Assembly (NCBI GenBank): GCA_947449575.1
Contig: CANFRV010000011.1
Location: 43,055 to 107,054, forward strand
Source: Flavobacteriales bacterium
GTDB taxonomy: Bacteria > Bacteroidota > Bacteroidia > Flavobacteriales_D > Crocinitomicaceae
Direction of reading: 5' to 3'
DNA: 64,000 nucleotides
Both the position numbers and the translations under genes were made by a program. The number at the start of each line of letters is the position of its first letter. Within the stretch, counting starts at the first letter, position 1. Of the stretch, positions 50,957 to 59,710 are shown in pieces. Below the pieces are notes generated by a model. That model did no database searches, was not told the DNA's origin, and saw nothing but the letters and a program-made list of their open reading frames with translations.

Positions 50957-53900
50957 ATGAATTATAAAAAACTGAATCAACTTTTTGGATGGCTAGTATT
51001 CCTGATAGCAACTGCCGTTTATTTTATCACGATTGAAGACACCGTAAGTCTTTGGGATTGTGGCGAATATGTGACTACAGCGTATAAATTAGAAGTAGGT
51101 CATCCTCCAGGCGCACCGTTATTTATGATTATTGGCCGATTATTTTCTTTTTTCGCTGACCCCATAAATGTGGCGGTTTGTATAAATAGAGTTTCAGCCA
51201 TGAGTAGTTCATTGTCGATCATGTTTATGTTTTGGTCTATTACATTGTTGGCTAAAAAAGTAGCATTAAAAACAAAACAAGAATTATCACAAGGTGAGAT
51301 GATCGCTATTCTAGGTGCTGGATTAGTGGGTTCTTTAGCGTATATGTTTTCTGATTCATTCTGGTTTTCAGCGGTTGAGGGTGAAGTATATGCAATGGCT
51401 TCATTATTTACGGCTGCTATATTTTGGGCAATTCTTAAATGGGATGAGGAAATGGCAATGATGGAACATGGTCAATTAAATGTCAATTATTCTCCCGATC
51501 GATGGTTGGTATTAATAATGTTCTTATTAGGTTTAGCGATTGGTGTCCATTTACTAGGTATATTAGTTGTTCCTGCCATTGGATTTGTCATCTATTTCCG
51601 CTACAAAAAAACGGTCAATTTCAAAGGAATGCTCCTAACAGGTATCTTGTCTATTTTTATTCTTGGGTTCATTCAAGAAGGAGTTATTCCTGGCTCTATT
51701 TCTGTTGCTTCTTGGTTTGAGGTAATGTTTAGAAATTCTTTGGGATTGCCCTTTTTCAGTGGAACACTCTTCTTTTTTGGCGCATTGGTACTTGGTTGTA
51801 TATACATTATTCGTCGCGCTAGAAAAAATGGAAATACGATCTTATATAACGCGACATTAGGATTAATTATGTTGTTGATTGGTTATGGATCCTTTGCAGT
51901 AATCGTAATTCGTTCAAATGCAAATACTCCTTTGGATGAAAATGATCCAGAGAATTTAGTAACATTAAAATCGTATTTAAAAAGAGAGCAATATGGTTCT
52001 TCTCCTATTCTTTCAGGACCATACTGGAATTCTCAAATGAATGAAAACGATCTATTTGGTAATCGTTCACCAATTTTCCTGAGAAGATTTGTAGTGAAAG
52101 ATGGAAAAGACATTGTTGTAAAAGCATTTAGAAGTGAAAATGATGCCCAACTTTTTTCAAAGAAAAATGGAGGAGCATTTACAATTGAGGAAACCTATTT
52201 TGAATCAAATGTCGGTCAACAAGAGCATGTTGTTCCAACTTATTCTCAAAATACAATTTTTCCTAGGATGTATAGTGCCGATGATCCTTCTAAAATAAGT
52301 GGTTATAAAAGTTGGTCTGGATATGACGCAAAAGACGGAGCAGATACCGAAATTGGAAGTGATGATTTGCGATTACCAACGTTTGGAGAAAATATAACAT
52401 ACTTTGCTAGATATCAAGTTAATTGGATGTATTGGAGGTATTTCTTATGGAATTTTTGTGGACGCCAAAATGACGTTCAAGGGCATGGTGATCACATGAG
52501 AGGAAACTGGATTTCTGGATTTAGTGCTGTTGATAATGCTCGTTTAGGGAATCAAGATGAGCATGCAACGTATTTTACTGGTGAAAATAAATCAAATAAT
52601 AAATTTTTCTTTTTACCTCTGATCCTCGGTTTTATTGGAATGGTTTTCCATTTTTATCGAAGTCCTAAAGATGCTTTCGTGGTGCTTCTTGCTTTTATTT
52701 TTACAGGACTTGCCATCGTTGTTTATTTAAATCAAAAAACGTTAGAGCCACGAGAACGTGATTACGCTTTTGCTGGATCTTTCTACTTCTTCGCGCTATG
52801 GATTGGAATGGGCGTTTATGGTCTTTACGAGGCATTTACTCGATTTGGGAAGAAAGAATATAAAAAGATAGCCATTCTTTTTGGTGCAGGTTTATTTATA
52901 GCATTCATTTTTGATACGGGCAGTGAGGTGTCAAAACCGATCACTTTATCTTGGGTTATTATATTCTTAATTGGTGGATTAGCCTTAGCATTAATGGCAG
53001 GTTTAAAGAAAGTTCTAAAAAGTGAAAATCAAGGTGCAATTGTCGCAATTGTATTAGGCTTTTTTGTCCCTGTTATTATGGGAATGCAAGGATGGGATGA
53101 TCATGATAGAAGTTTAAAAACATCTGCACGCGATTTAGCAGCTAATTATTTGAATTCTTGTACGCCAAACTCTATACTTTTTACGAATGGAGATAACGAT
53201 ACGTTCCCTCTTTGGTATATGCAAGAGGTAGAAGGATTGAAAACAGATGTCCGTGTATGTAATTTATCATTAATGCAAACAGATTGGTATACGGATCAAA
53301 TGAAAATGAGAGCGTATAATTCAGACCCTTTACCAATTAAATTTACGGAAGATCAAATTTTAATGAATGCTGGATATACTGACCAGGTCATGTTTATAGG
53401 GTTGACGGATTTATTCTCCATGAATGCGGGGGAAAAAGTAATCAAAGATGTCATTAACATGAGGTTAAAAAATAATGCTGTTGTTGCAGAAAGAGAATTA
53501 GCTAATTTTAACGCTCAAGTAAGCTCTTTGGTCGGTTCAGTTACGACAGACCCTGCTAATAGTCCTAGATTAGAATTATTAAAACAAACCATTTCGACAA
53601 AAACCAAAGCGGAGCTTGCCGATGATATTTATGAAAAATTCCAAGCAGGACTTGAATTATTATCTGGTGTTCAGAATGGCACAACGGTCTTTCCAGAAGG
53701 TCAAGCGCAAGCTTTGTATGAATTAATGACGAAGTTTGAAAATTCTTGGGATTATGCGAACATTGATGACCTAATGAAATTTACAAGAGATGATGCCAAT
53801 ATTATTTTATATAATAGTAGTCAAAAAGTTCGATTCTTACCTTCCACTGGAATTATTCTTCCTGTCGATAAAGCAAATGCTGTAAAATCTGGTATGATCA

Positions 53901-55072
53901 CTAAAAATCAGCAAGGAGAATGTTTCGATGAACTTCGATTCAATTTTGAAGCTCGTGGAATTACCCGCGAACAAGTAATGATGTTAGATATTCTTGCAAA
54001 TAACGACTGGAAAAGAGGGATTTTCTTCTCTAGCCCTGGTGGATCTGATGTTTCCATGGCTTTGTATAAAAGAGGGTATTTGAAGCAAAACGGGATGACT
54101 TTTGAGTTAACGCCAATCAATAACAGAAATGAAAGATTGATGTCTGACAAAATGTATGCTAATTTAATGCACAACTATGTCTTCGGTGACATGCGTAATC
54201 CAAAAGTTTTAACGGATTATTATACGAGAAGACATACTTCTCAGTATCGTTCACAATTCGCAACTTTGGCGGAAGATTATTTACGTAAAGTCGATGATGC
54301 CAATGAAATTGTAAGCAAAGGTCAAAAAGAAATAGATCGATATAAACAAGCTGGTAGAATTGAGGAAGCAAATAGTATGCAAAAAATATTTAACACCGCA
54401 AAAACGGATATTCCTCAATACAGAAAAAAGGCAGGAGATTTACTTAAACGTTCATTACAATTAATGCCAGCAAATGTAGTAATTGATGGAGGGGAGCCGA
54501 GTCAAACACGAGAGAAGTATAATGACTATGAGGCCTATAGCGATGGGATGTTGCAAGATTACGTTGGCTTATTATTTCAAGCTGGAGCGAAAAAGGCAGC
54601 CAATGATTTAGGGTTAGAAATGGCACGTCAAATGGAGACTATTTTTGGATATTTTGAAAATAGCGATGTGTTTTTTGCAGGAAGCAATTCAAAAGATTTC
54701 TGTGCTACTTTAGGTAATTATTTTAAAATTTCTGCTGCTGCTTATGACCCTCAATTTGGTGATCCAAACGGACCATTAGCAAAACGAACACAAGCAAAAT
54801 TGAAAGCATTATACGGAACTGTTTTCCCGAAAATATATGCAGAATTGAAAGTAAGAGCAGAAGATAATGGTGAAAGTACCTCCAGAGGTTCGGGAGTAGG
54901 AAGATATGCGAAAATGATGTTTGAATTACAGGATAATCTTGAAGCTATAGGAATTCACTTCGGCATGTTAGCTGCTCCAAAAGAACAGCGACCAGCCCAA
55001 AACAATGAAGAAGCAATGAAAATGGAAAAAATGATTCAACAAATGGATATTCCGGATTCAGCGCTAAGATAA
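50957..55072 (+). CDS. DUF2723 membrane protein, probable protein O-glycosyltransferase (GT117-like)
   Basis: A 1371-residue membrane protein. ATG 50957 (MNYKKLNQLFGWLVFLIATA) is preferred to TTG 50933. The DUF2723 signature SLWDCGEYV and GHPPGAPLFMIIGRLF (31-62) includes acidic residues in the first external loop, as in PMT-like GT-C glycosyltransferases. About 12 membrane segments span the first ~720 residues; the remaining ~650 form a soluble periplasmic region (DDHDRSLKTSARDLAANYLN, NGDNDTFPLWYMQEVEG) with helical repeats. The human DUF2723 protein TMEM260 is an O-mannosyltransferase, so a role in protein O-glycosylation is inferred. A NodB deacetylase gene follows after 13 bases. Confidence 0.85.
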   Translation: MNYKKLNQLFGWLVFLIATAVYFITIEDTVSLWDCGEYVTTAYKLEVGHPPGAPLFMIIGRLFSFFADPINVAVCINRVSAMSSSLSIMFMFWSITLLAKKVALKTKQELSQGEMIAILGAGLVGSLAYMFSDSFWFSAVEGEVYAMASLFTAAIFWAILKWDEEMAMMEHGQLNVNYSPDRWLVLIMFLLGLAIGVHLLGILVVPAIGFVIYFRYKKTVNFKGMLLTGILSIFILGFIQEGVIPGSISVASWFEVMFRNSLGLPFFSGTLFFFGALVLGCIYIIRRARKNGNTILYNATLGLIMLLIGYGSFAVIVIRSNANTPLDENDPENLVTLKSYLKREQYGSSPILSGPYWNSQMNENDLFGNRSPIFLRRFVVKDGKDIVVKAFRSENDAQLFSKKNGGAFTIEETYFESNVGQQEHVVPTYSQNTIFPRMYSADDPSKISGYKSWSGYDAKDGADTEIGSDDLRLPTFGENITYFARYQVNWMYWRYFLWNFCGRQNDVQGHGDHMRGNWISGFSAVDNARLGNQDEHATYFTGENKSNNKFFFLPLILGFIGMVFHFYRSPKDAFVVLLAFIFTGLAIVVYLNQKTLEPRERDYAFAGSFYFFALWIGMGVYGLYEAFTRFGKKEYKKIAILFGAGLFIAFIFDTGSEVSKPITLSWVIIFLIGGLALALMAGLKKVLKSENQGAIVAIVLGFFVPVIMGMQGWDDHDRSLKTSARDLAANYLNSCTPNSILFTNGDNDTFPLWYMQEVEGLKTDVRVCNLSLMQTDWYTDQMKMRAYNSDPLPIKFTEDQILMNAGYTDQVMFIGLTDLFSMNAGEKVIKDVINMRLKNNAVVAERELANFNAQVSSLVGSVTTDPANSPRLELLKQTISTKTKAELADDIYEKFQAGLELLSGVQNGTTVFPEGQAQALYELMTKFENSWDYANIDDLMKFTRDDANIILYNSSQKVRFLPSTGIILPVDKANAVKSGMITKNQQGECFDELRFNFEARGITREQVMMLDILANNDWKRGIFFSSPGGSDVSMALYKRGYLKQNGMTFELTPINNRNERLMSDKMYANLMHNYVFGDMRNPKVLTDYYTRRHTSQYRSQFATLAEDYLRKVDDANEIVSKGQKEIDRYKQAGRIEEANSMQKIFNTAKTDIPQYRKKAGDLLKRSLQLMPANVVIDGGEPSQTREKYNDYEAYSDGMLQDYVGLLFQAGAKKAANDLGLEMARQMETIFGYFENSDVFFAGSNSKDFCATLGNYFKISAAAYDPQFGDPNGPLAKRTQAKLKALYGTVFPKIYAELKVRAEDNGESTSRGSGVGRYAKMMFELQDNLEAIGIHFGMLAAPKEQRPAQNNEEAMKMEKMIQQMDIPDSALR

Positions 55073-55085
55073 AGTGCTCCAAAAT

Positions 55086-55700
55086 ATGAAATTATTTAAA
55101 ACCCCACGTTTCTTTTCCTGGATTTTCCCTCGAAGAACGTGGGGTTTTTCGCGCTCAATAAAAAATGTATATTTAACGTTTGATGATGGTCCAAACCCAG
55201 AAATTACTCCTTGGATTTTAGACTATTTGAAAAATGAAAATATTAAAGCGACCTTCTTTTGTGTCGGTAGCAATGTGATTCGATATCCCGAACTCTTTGA
55301 AAGGATAATTTCAGAAGGACATGCGGTTGGTAATCATACGATGAATCATGACAAGGCTATAAAAACGTCTTTTGAACACTATAAAAAATCAATTTCAGAC
55401 ACCCATCTTCTTGTAAAAAGTCCTCTTTTTCGACCACCTTACGGAAGAATAAAAAGTTGGCAATCCTATCTTTTGTCAAAAGAATACAAAATTATTATGT
55501 GGTCTTGGCTGTCTTACGATTATGACGCAAAAGTGTCTATTGACTTGATTCTGAAAAAAGCAAAAAAACAAATCTCGGCGGGTGATATTCTTGTTTTACA
55601 CGATAATGATAAAGTAAAAGAAAGAGTGAACGTTTTATTACCAAAATTAATAGAAGTGATTCGAGCAAAGGAATTTGAGTTTTCGGTGATTCCATTTTGA
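55086..55700 (+). CDS. Polysaccharide deacetylase (NodB homology) family protein
   Basis: A 204-residue CE4-family enzyme. The NodB motifs are present: TFDDGP (31-36, catalytic Asp and metal Asp), GNHTMNHD (metal-binding H-x-x-x-H), FRPPYGR, and a late DILVLHDND. It removes N-acetyl groups from amino sugars in glycans such as peptidoglycan or surface polysaccharide. There is no signal peptide by eye. ATG 55086 is chosen over GTG 55074. It lies directly downstream of the DUF2723 gene. Confidence 0.88.
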   Translation: MKLFKTPRFFSWIFPRRTWGFSRSIKNVYLTFDDGPNPEITPWILDYLKNENIKATFFCVGSNVIRYPELFERIISEGHAVGNHTMNHDKAIKTSFEHYKKSISDTHLLVKSPLFRPPYGRIKSWQSYLLSKEYKIIMWSWLSYDYDAKVSIDLILKKAKKQISAGDILVLHDNDKVKERVNVLLPKLIEVIRAKEFEFSVIPF

Positions 55701-55717
55701 ATTATAGTACTAATTCA

Positions 55718-56398
55718 TTACATTCTAATAATTTTTCCATCTTCCATTTCAATAATTCGATCTGATTTTCTAGAGAATTCATTGTCATGTGTTACAATTA
55801 ATAACGTTTGTTTTGTTTCAATGGTGAGTTCCTTAAAAATATCAAAAACCAATTCGCTGTTTTTTCTGTCTAAATTACCGGTTGGTTCGTCTCCCATAAT
55901 TATTAAAGGTTCATTGATCAAAGCTCGTGCAATGGCAACGCGTTGCTTTTGGCCGCCAGAAAGTTGATTTGGTTTTTTCAAGGCTTCCTTTTCAATACCT
56001 AAAATTTTTAATTTTTCGATGGCTCTGAATTCAATTTCTTGTGCAGAATACTTCCCTAGTTTTAATCCTGGTAGCATTACATTCTTAAGAACACTAAATT
56101 CATTTAATAAATAATGAAATTGAAAAACGAAGCCAATTTTTTCATTTCTGACCTTGGCTAATTCCACTTCTTTTTTATTGACCATATTCACTCCATCAAT
56201 AAAAAGTTCACCTTGATAATCAGTGTCCATGGTGGAAAGTATGTACAATAATGTTGATTTCCCGCAACCTGATTTACCAATTATTGACACAAATTCACCT
56301 TTCCTAATTGAAAAATTGATGTCAAATAACACTTGAATATCAACCGGGTCGTGGAAGTGTTTACAGATTGATTTCGATTCTAAAACAATTTCGCTCAT
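55718..56398 (-). CDS. ABC transporter ATP-binding protein (LolD/MacB type)
   Basis: A 226-residue ATPase. Walker A GKSGCGKST (41-49), signature LSGGQKQRVAIA, Walker B IMGDEPTGNLD and the switch His in VTHDNEFSRKSD are intact. The TGNLD ending is typical of the MacB/LolD group. It is the third gene of a unit adaptor-permease-ATPase, each separated by 1 base or overlapping. Confidence 0.92.
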   Translation of the reverse strand: MSEIVLESKSICKHFHDPVDIQVLFDINFSIRKGEFVSIIGKSGCGKSTLLYILSTMDTDYQGELFIDGVNMVNKKEVELAKVRNEKIGFVFQFHYLLNEFSVLKNVMLPGLKLGKYSAQEIEFRAIEKLKILGIEKEALKKPNQLSGGQKQRVAIARALINEPLIIMGDEPTGNLDRKNSELVFDIFKELTIETKQTLLIVTHDNEFSRKSDRIIEMEDGKIIRM

Positions 56399-56399
56399 G

Positions 56400-57659
56400 T
56401 TACTTTCCTCTAATAATAATGACTGGATCTATTTTACTTGCTTTTTTAGCTGGAAAGTAACCTGCTAAATAGGTGGTGATAATTGAGAATATTGTTCCAA
56501 TCACATAAAATTTAATATCGTAATTAACTGGAAATGTTGTCACTGTAGGCATTGCGGCAGTGATAAAAGGAAGGTTGTCTATGATTACTGAAAAAATAAA
56601 TCCGAAGATCAAACCAAATAATCCGCCAACCACTCCAATGGCCAAACCAATCAATATAAATACATTTTTCACTTCTTGACCAGAGAAACCAGTCGCTTTG
56701 AGGATGGCGATGGAATCCATTTTCTCAAAAATCATCATATTTAAAATGTTGTAAATCCCAAATCCAGCGACGATTAATAAAGTAATTCCAACCGCAAAAG
56801 AGATCAGTGTACGAATAGAACTTCCTGTCTCAAATTGAGCATTTGCGGTTTGAATATCAATGGCATCAATATTAAAAAGATTGGCATATTCTTTTGCAAG
56901 ATCTGGCGCCTTTGTCATGTCTTTTAATTTCACTTGAATGTCGGTGATGTAATTAGTGGTTTTCCCTAGTAATTTTTGAGTAGTTACAATCGAGGCATAA
57001 CTTTGCACTTTGTCAACTTCCTGCAAACCGGACTCAAAATAACCCACCACTTTTAATTGCATTCTTTCTCCTTTTGGAGTGGTAACTTGAATTACATCTC
57101 CAATTTCAGCCAACATTTTTTGAGCAGCGATTTTTCCTAAAATAATACTATTCGGAATAATTTTGAGATCCAAAAAATTACCCGCTGTGACATAATCTTT
57201 AAAGGCAAATAACCGATTTTCAGCCTCCACATCAATGCCATTGATGGCTCCAACTAAATCAATTGCGCCCACATTGTAAAATACCTGAGTTGTTATTTTT
57301 GGTGAAAATCCTAAAACACGGCTGTCTTTTTCCAAAGCTTTTAAGACAGAAGCATTGTCATATATTTCTAATCTTCCTCCATTTGGTTTGACAGATTGAA
57401 CAAAATTATACGACTTTTTAAATGACTTATCTTTGTCAATCGGTTGAATTTTAGTGGGCTTAACTTCATTGTACAACCGAATGTGCGGAGTTCGATTTAA
57501 AATTAAATTATCGAGTAAATCATTTAAACCATTCATAAAACCCAGCAGAGTAACAAACATGGTAATACTAAACGTCACTCCAATTGCCGCAATTAAAGTT
57601 TGCTTCCAACGCGCAAGCATTAACGCTTTCGCGATACTAAAAATCAATTTACCGTTCAT
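56400..57659 (-). CDS. MacB/FtsX-type ABC transporter permease
   Basis: A 419-residue permease with one N-terminal and three C-terminal membrane segments around a periplasmic MacB-like domain. The N-terminal AKALMLARWKQTLIAAIGVTF and the C-terminal FEKMDSIAILKATGFSGQEV, GYFPAKKASKIDPVIIIRG are family hallmarks. It overlaps the adaptor gene by 4 bases upstream and is one base from the ATPase gene. The trio should form a MacAB-like exporter; no outer-membrane TolC gene is present. Confidence 0.9.
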   Translation of the reverse strand: MNGKLIFSIAKALMLARWKQTLIAAIGVTFSITMFVTLLGFMNGLNDLLDNLILNRTPHIRLYNEVKPTKIQPIDKDKSFKKSYNFVQSVKPNGGRLEIYDNASVLKALEKDSRVLGFSPKITTQVFYNVGAIDLVGAINGIDVEAENRLFAFKDYVTAGNFLDLKIIPNSIILGKIAAQKMLAEIGDVIQVTTPKGERMQLKVVGYFESGLQEVDKVQSYASIVTTQKLLGKTTNYITDIQVKLKDMTKAPDLAKEYANLFNIDAIDIQTANAQFETGSSIRTLISFAVGITLLIVAGFGIYNILNMMIFEKMDSIAILKATGFSGQEVKNVFILIGLAIGVVGGLFGLIFGFIFSVIIDNLPFITAAMPTVTTFPVNYDIKFYVIGTIFSIITTYLAGYFPAKKASKIDPVIIIRGK

Positions 57660-58738
57660 TTTATAGGAATGAAAATTACATCTTTTTCATTCAAGCCACT
57701 AATTATTTCAATTTTTTGATAATCTTTTAATCCCGTTTTTACATATTTCTTCTTTTCGTTTTTAAGAAGCACATATTGATCATTGATAAAATATTTTCTT
57801 GGAATGGTGATGGCATTCTCTTTTTTCTGAATAATAATGTTTGCTTCTAACGAAAGGTTGGGGTACAATACTGGAGGATTTTGTGTAAAAAGTGCTTCAA
57901 TTGTAAATGTTTTCGATCGCTCATTCATAATTGGATTGATTTTACTAATCACAGCTTCAAATGATTTCCCTTTGTAACTATCCAAGGCAACAATCACTTT
58001 TAATCCTTTTTTCATTTTAATTATGTCGTATTCATCCACTTGCAAAATAATTTTAAAAGACGTTGAACTTCCAATAATTGCAATTGGCGTTTGCATGCTC
58101 ACCATTTCCCCTTTTTTCTTTAAAACGCTATACACTTTTCCTTTTACATCGCTTGTGACATAAAAATCATTTTCCATTCTAGAAGTTAATCGAACATTAT
58201 TTTTTGATTGTTTATCCGATAAGGTCAGTTGTCTTTTTAGATCAATTAATTTTAATTGCGCTGCTAAAAAATTGGTTTTAGAATTCTGAAAATTTAATTG
58301 AAATTGTTCGTATTGAGACGCGGTTATTACTTCTTTATCAACTAATACTTTCTGGCGCGAAAGCATAAGTGAATCATTGAGCATTTTATTTTTTGCCAGT
58401 TCAATAGCCAATTTTAAATCACTTACTTTGGAGGAATTGGCCTCAAAATCTGAAAATTGAGCATTCAATTCGGCATTTTCTCTATTAATTCTTGAAGATT
58501 CATTGAAAATTGAAAATAATTTCGAATTGATATTCACATTATCACCTTCTGAAATATAAATATTTTGAATAATTCCATTAACAGAAGGAAAAACCTGGTA
58601 TTGGTCATCACTTTCTATCGTTCCAGAAGCATACACCGACTCTGTAATTGGCCCCACAGTTGGTGAAACAGATTCACTTTTACTTTTACAAGCTACTAAA
58701 ATCGCTATCAATAAGAAATAAGAAATGTGAATTTTCAT
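57656..58738 (-). CDS. Periplasmic adaptor (HlyD/MacA-like) lipoprotein
   Basis: A 360-residue membrane fusion protein. The signal MKIHISYFLLIAILVAC gives Cys17 as a lipid anchor. It has a lipoyl-like half (SVNGIIQNIYISEGDNVN), a helical hairpin (about 80-170), the second lipoyl half (VTSDVKGKVYSVLKKKGEMV) and beta-barrel domain (LQVDEYDIIKMKKGLKVIVA). It links the inner-membrane permease to an outer-membrane channel. First gene of the exporter unit. Confidence 0.9.
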   Translation of the reverse strand: MKIHISYFLLIAILVACKSKSESVSPTVGPITESVYASGTIESDDQYQVFPSVNGIIQNIYISEGDNVNINSKLFSIFNESSRINRENAELNAQFSDFEANSSKVSDLKLAIELAKNKMLNDSLMLSRQKVLVDKEVITASQYEQFQLNFQNSKTNFLAAQLKLIDLKRQLTLSDKQSKNNVRLTSRMENDFYVTSDVKGKVYSVLKKKGEMVSMQTPIAIIGSSTSFKIILQVDEYDIIKMKKGLKVIVALDSYKGKSFEAVISKINPIMNERSKTFTIEALFTQNPPVLYPNLSLEANIIIQKKENAITIPRKYFINDQYVLLKNEKKKYVKTGLKDYQKIEIISGLNEKDVIFIPIK

Positions 58739-58934
58739 ATGTATTGTATTGCTTTTTATTTGTCACAGGGATTACAAACTCTCTATAAGGTGAAACATCT
58801 TGTGCATCTACATTTGCACGTTAAATTTCATCCTTTATTTATCATCCATCAAAAATACGATGTGTTAAAACAAAGAAAAAGGATATTGATCAGTTTTTTT
58901 TTGAATTTTTATGCGTATTATCATCCTATTTTGG

Positions 58935-59465
58935 TTAGATACTTCTCTTGGCAAATTCCCATAAAACTGCTCCAGCACAAACACTTACATTTAAACTGTG
59001 TTTTGTTCCAAACTGCGGAATTTCGATGATATAATCCGAAGCATTTATTACCTCTTGATCCACGCCATCGACTTCATTTCCAAACACCAAAGCATATTTT
59101 GCTTTTGGTAAATCCTTCACATCTTGCAAAAAAGTAGTTTTCTCCGCTTGTTCGATGCTACATACTTTTATTTGTTGGGCTTTCAGTTCCTTTACAACAT
59201 CCATGATAGATGCTCGATGCTCCCAAACCATGGATTCTGTTGCTCCTAAAGCTGTCTTTTGAATATCTCTATGTGGCGGAGTTGCCGTAATACCACACAA
59301 ATAAATTTTCTCTACATTGAAAGCATCCGAAGTCCGAAAGAATGAACCAATATTATTTAAACTTCTGATGTTGTCAAGAATTACAATAATTGGAAATTTT
59401 TCCTGCTGCTTAAATTGTTCTTCAGATACCCGATCTAATTCCCAGAGTTTTAATTTTTTGTTCAT
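58935..59465 (-). CDS. TrmH/SpoU family RNA methyltransferase
   Basis: A 176-residue SPOUT-fold protein that 2'-O-methylates tRNA or rRNA. Motif 1 NIRSLNNIGSFFRTSDAF with the Asn and Arg, motif 2 LVFGNEVDGVDQ and motif 3 IPQFGTKHSLNVSVCAG are present. It lacks the N-terminal substrate-binding domain of RlmB. ATG 59465 is chosen over TTG 59471. The RNA target is unknown. It is separated from the exporter genes by about 200 bases. Confidence 0.9.
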   Translation of the reverse strand: MNKKLKLWELDRVSEEQFKQQEKFPIIVILDNIRSLNNIGSFFRTSDAFNVEKIYLCGITATPPHRDIQKTALGATESMVWEHRASIMDVVKELKAQQIKVCSIEQAEKTTFLQDVKDLPKAKYALVFGNEVDGVDQEVINASDYIIEIPQFGTKHSLNVSVCAGAVLWEFAKRSI

Positions 59466-59502
59466 TTTCAATGATAGAATGAGGTACGAAGATAGTAATT
59501 AG

Positions 59503-59620
59503 CAAGAAAGATTCAAGACGAAAGACTATAAGACCCAGGAAATTATTTTTTTCTAAACATACCATATTCTCTATTTTCCCAACTCATCAAGTCTTTTATC
59601 TTCCGGTCTTTTAACTTATG
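59503..59620. repeat. AGAC-rich degenerate intergenic repeat (copy C), inverted halves
   Basis: On the plus strand the left half (59503-59540) reads AAGATTCAAGACGAAAGAC then TATAAGACC; the right half (59586-59618) carries the same kind of units inverted (minus strand AAAAGACCGGAAGATAAAAG). It lies between the TrmH gene and mutS. Confidence 0.45.
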
Positions 59621-59677
59621 ATCCAAAATGTTAATAATATTCCCCAAATATCTTTTGAACTCACCGCACTAACTGTG

Positions 59678-59685
59678 TACATTTA
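59678..59685 (+). promoter_or_regulatory. Candidate -7 box TACATTTA of mutS
   Basis: One mismatch to TAnnTTTG, 25 bases before the TTG start. TATCTTTC at 59700-59707 is an alternative with the mismatch at the same position. Confidence 0.3.
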
Positions 59686-59710
59686 CGATGGAAAATAAAT
59701 ATCTTTCAAA

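Noticed and set aside
58727..59029. A 100-codon plus-strand frame between the adaptor and TrmH genes
   Set aside because: It runs antisense into both neighbouring genes, is rich in His and Leu by chance composition and matches nothing recognised.
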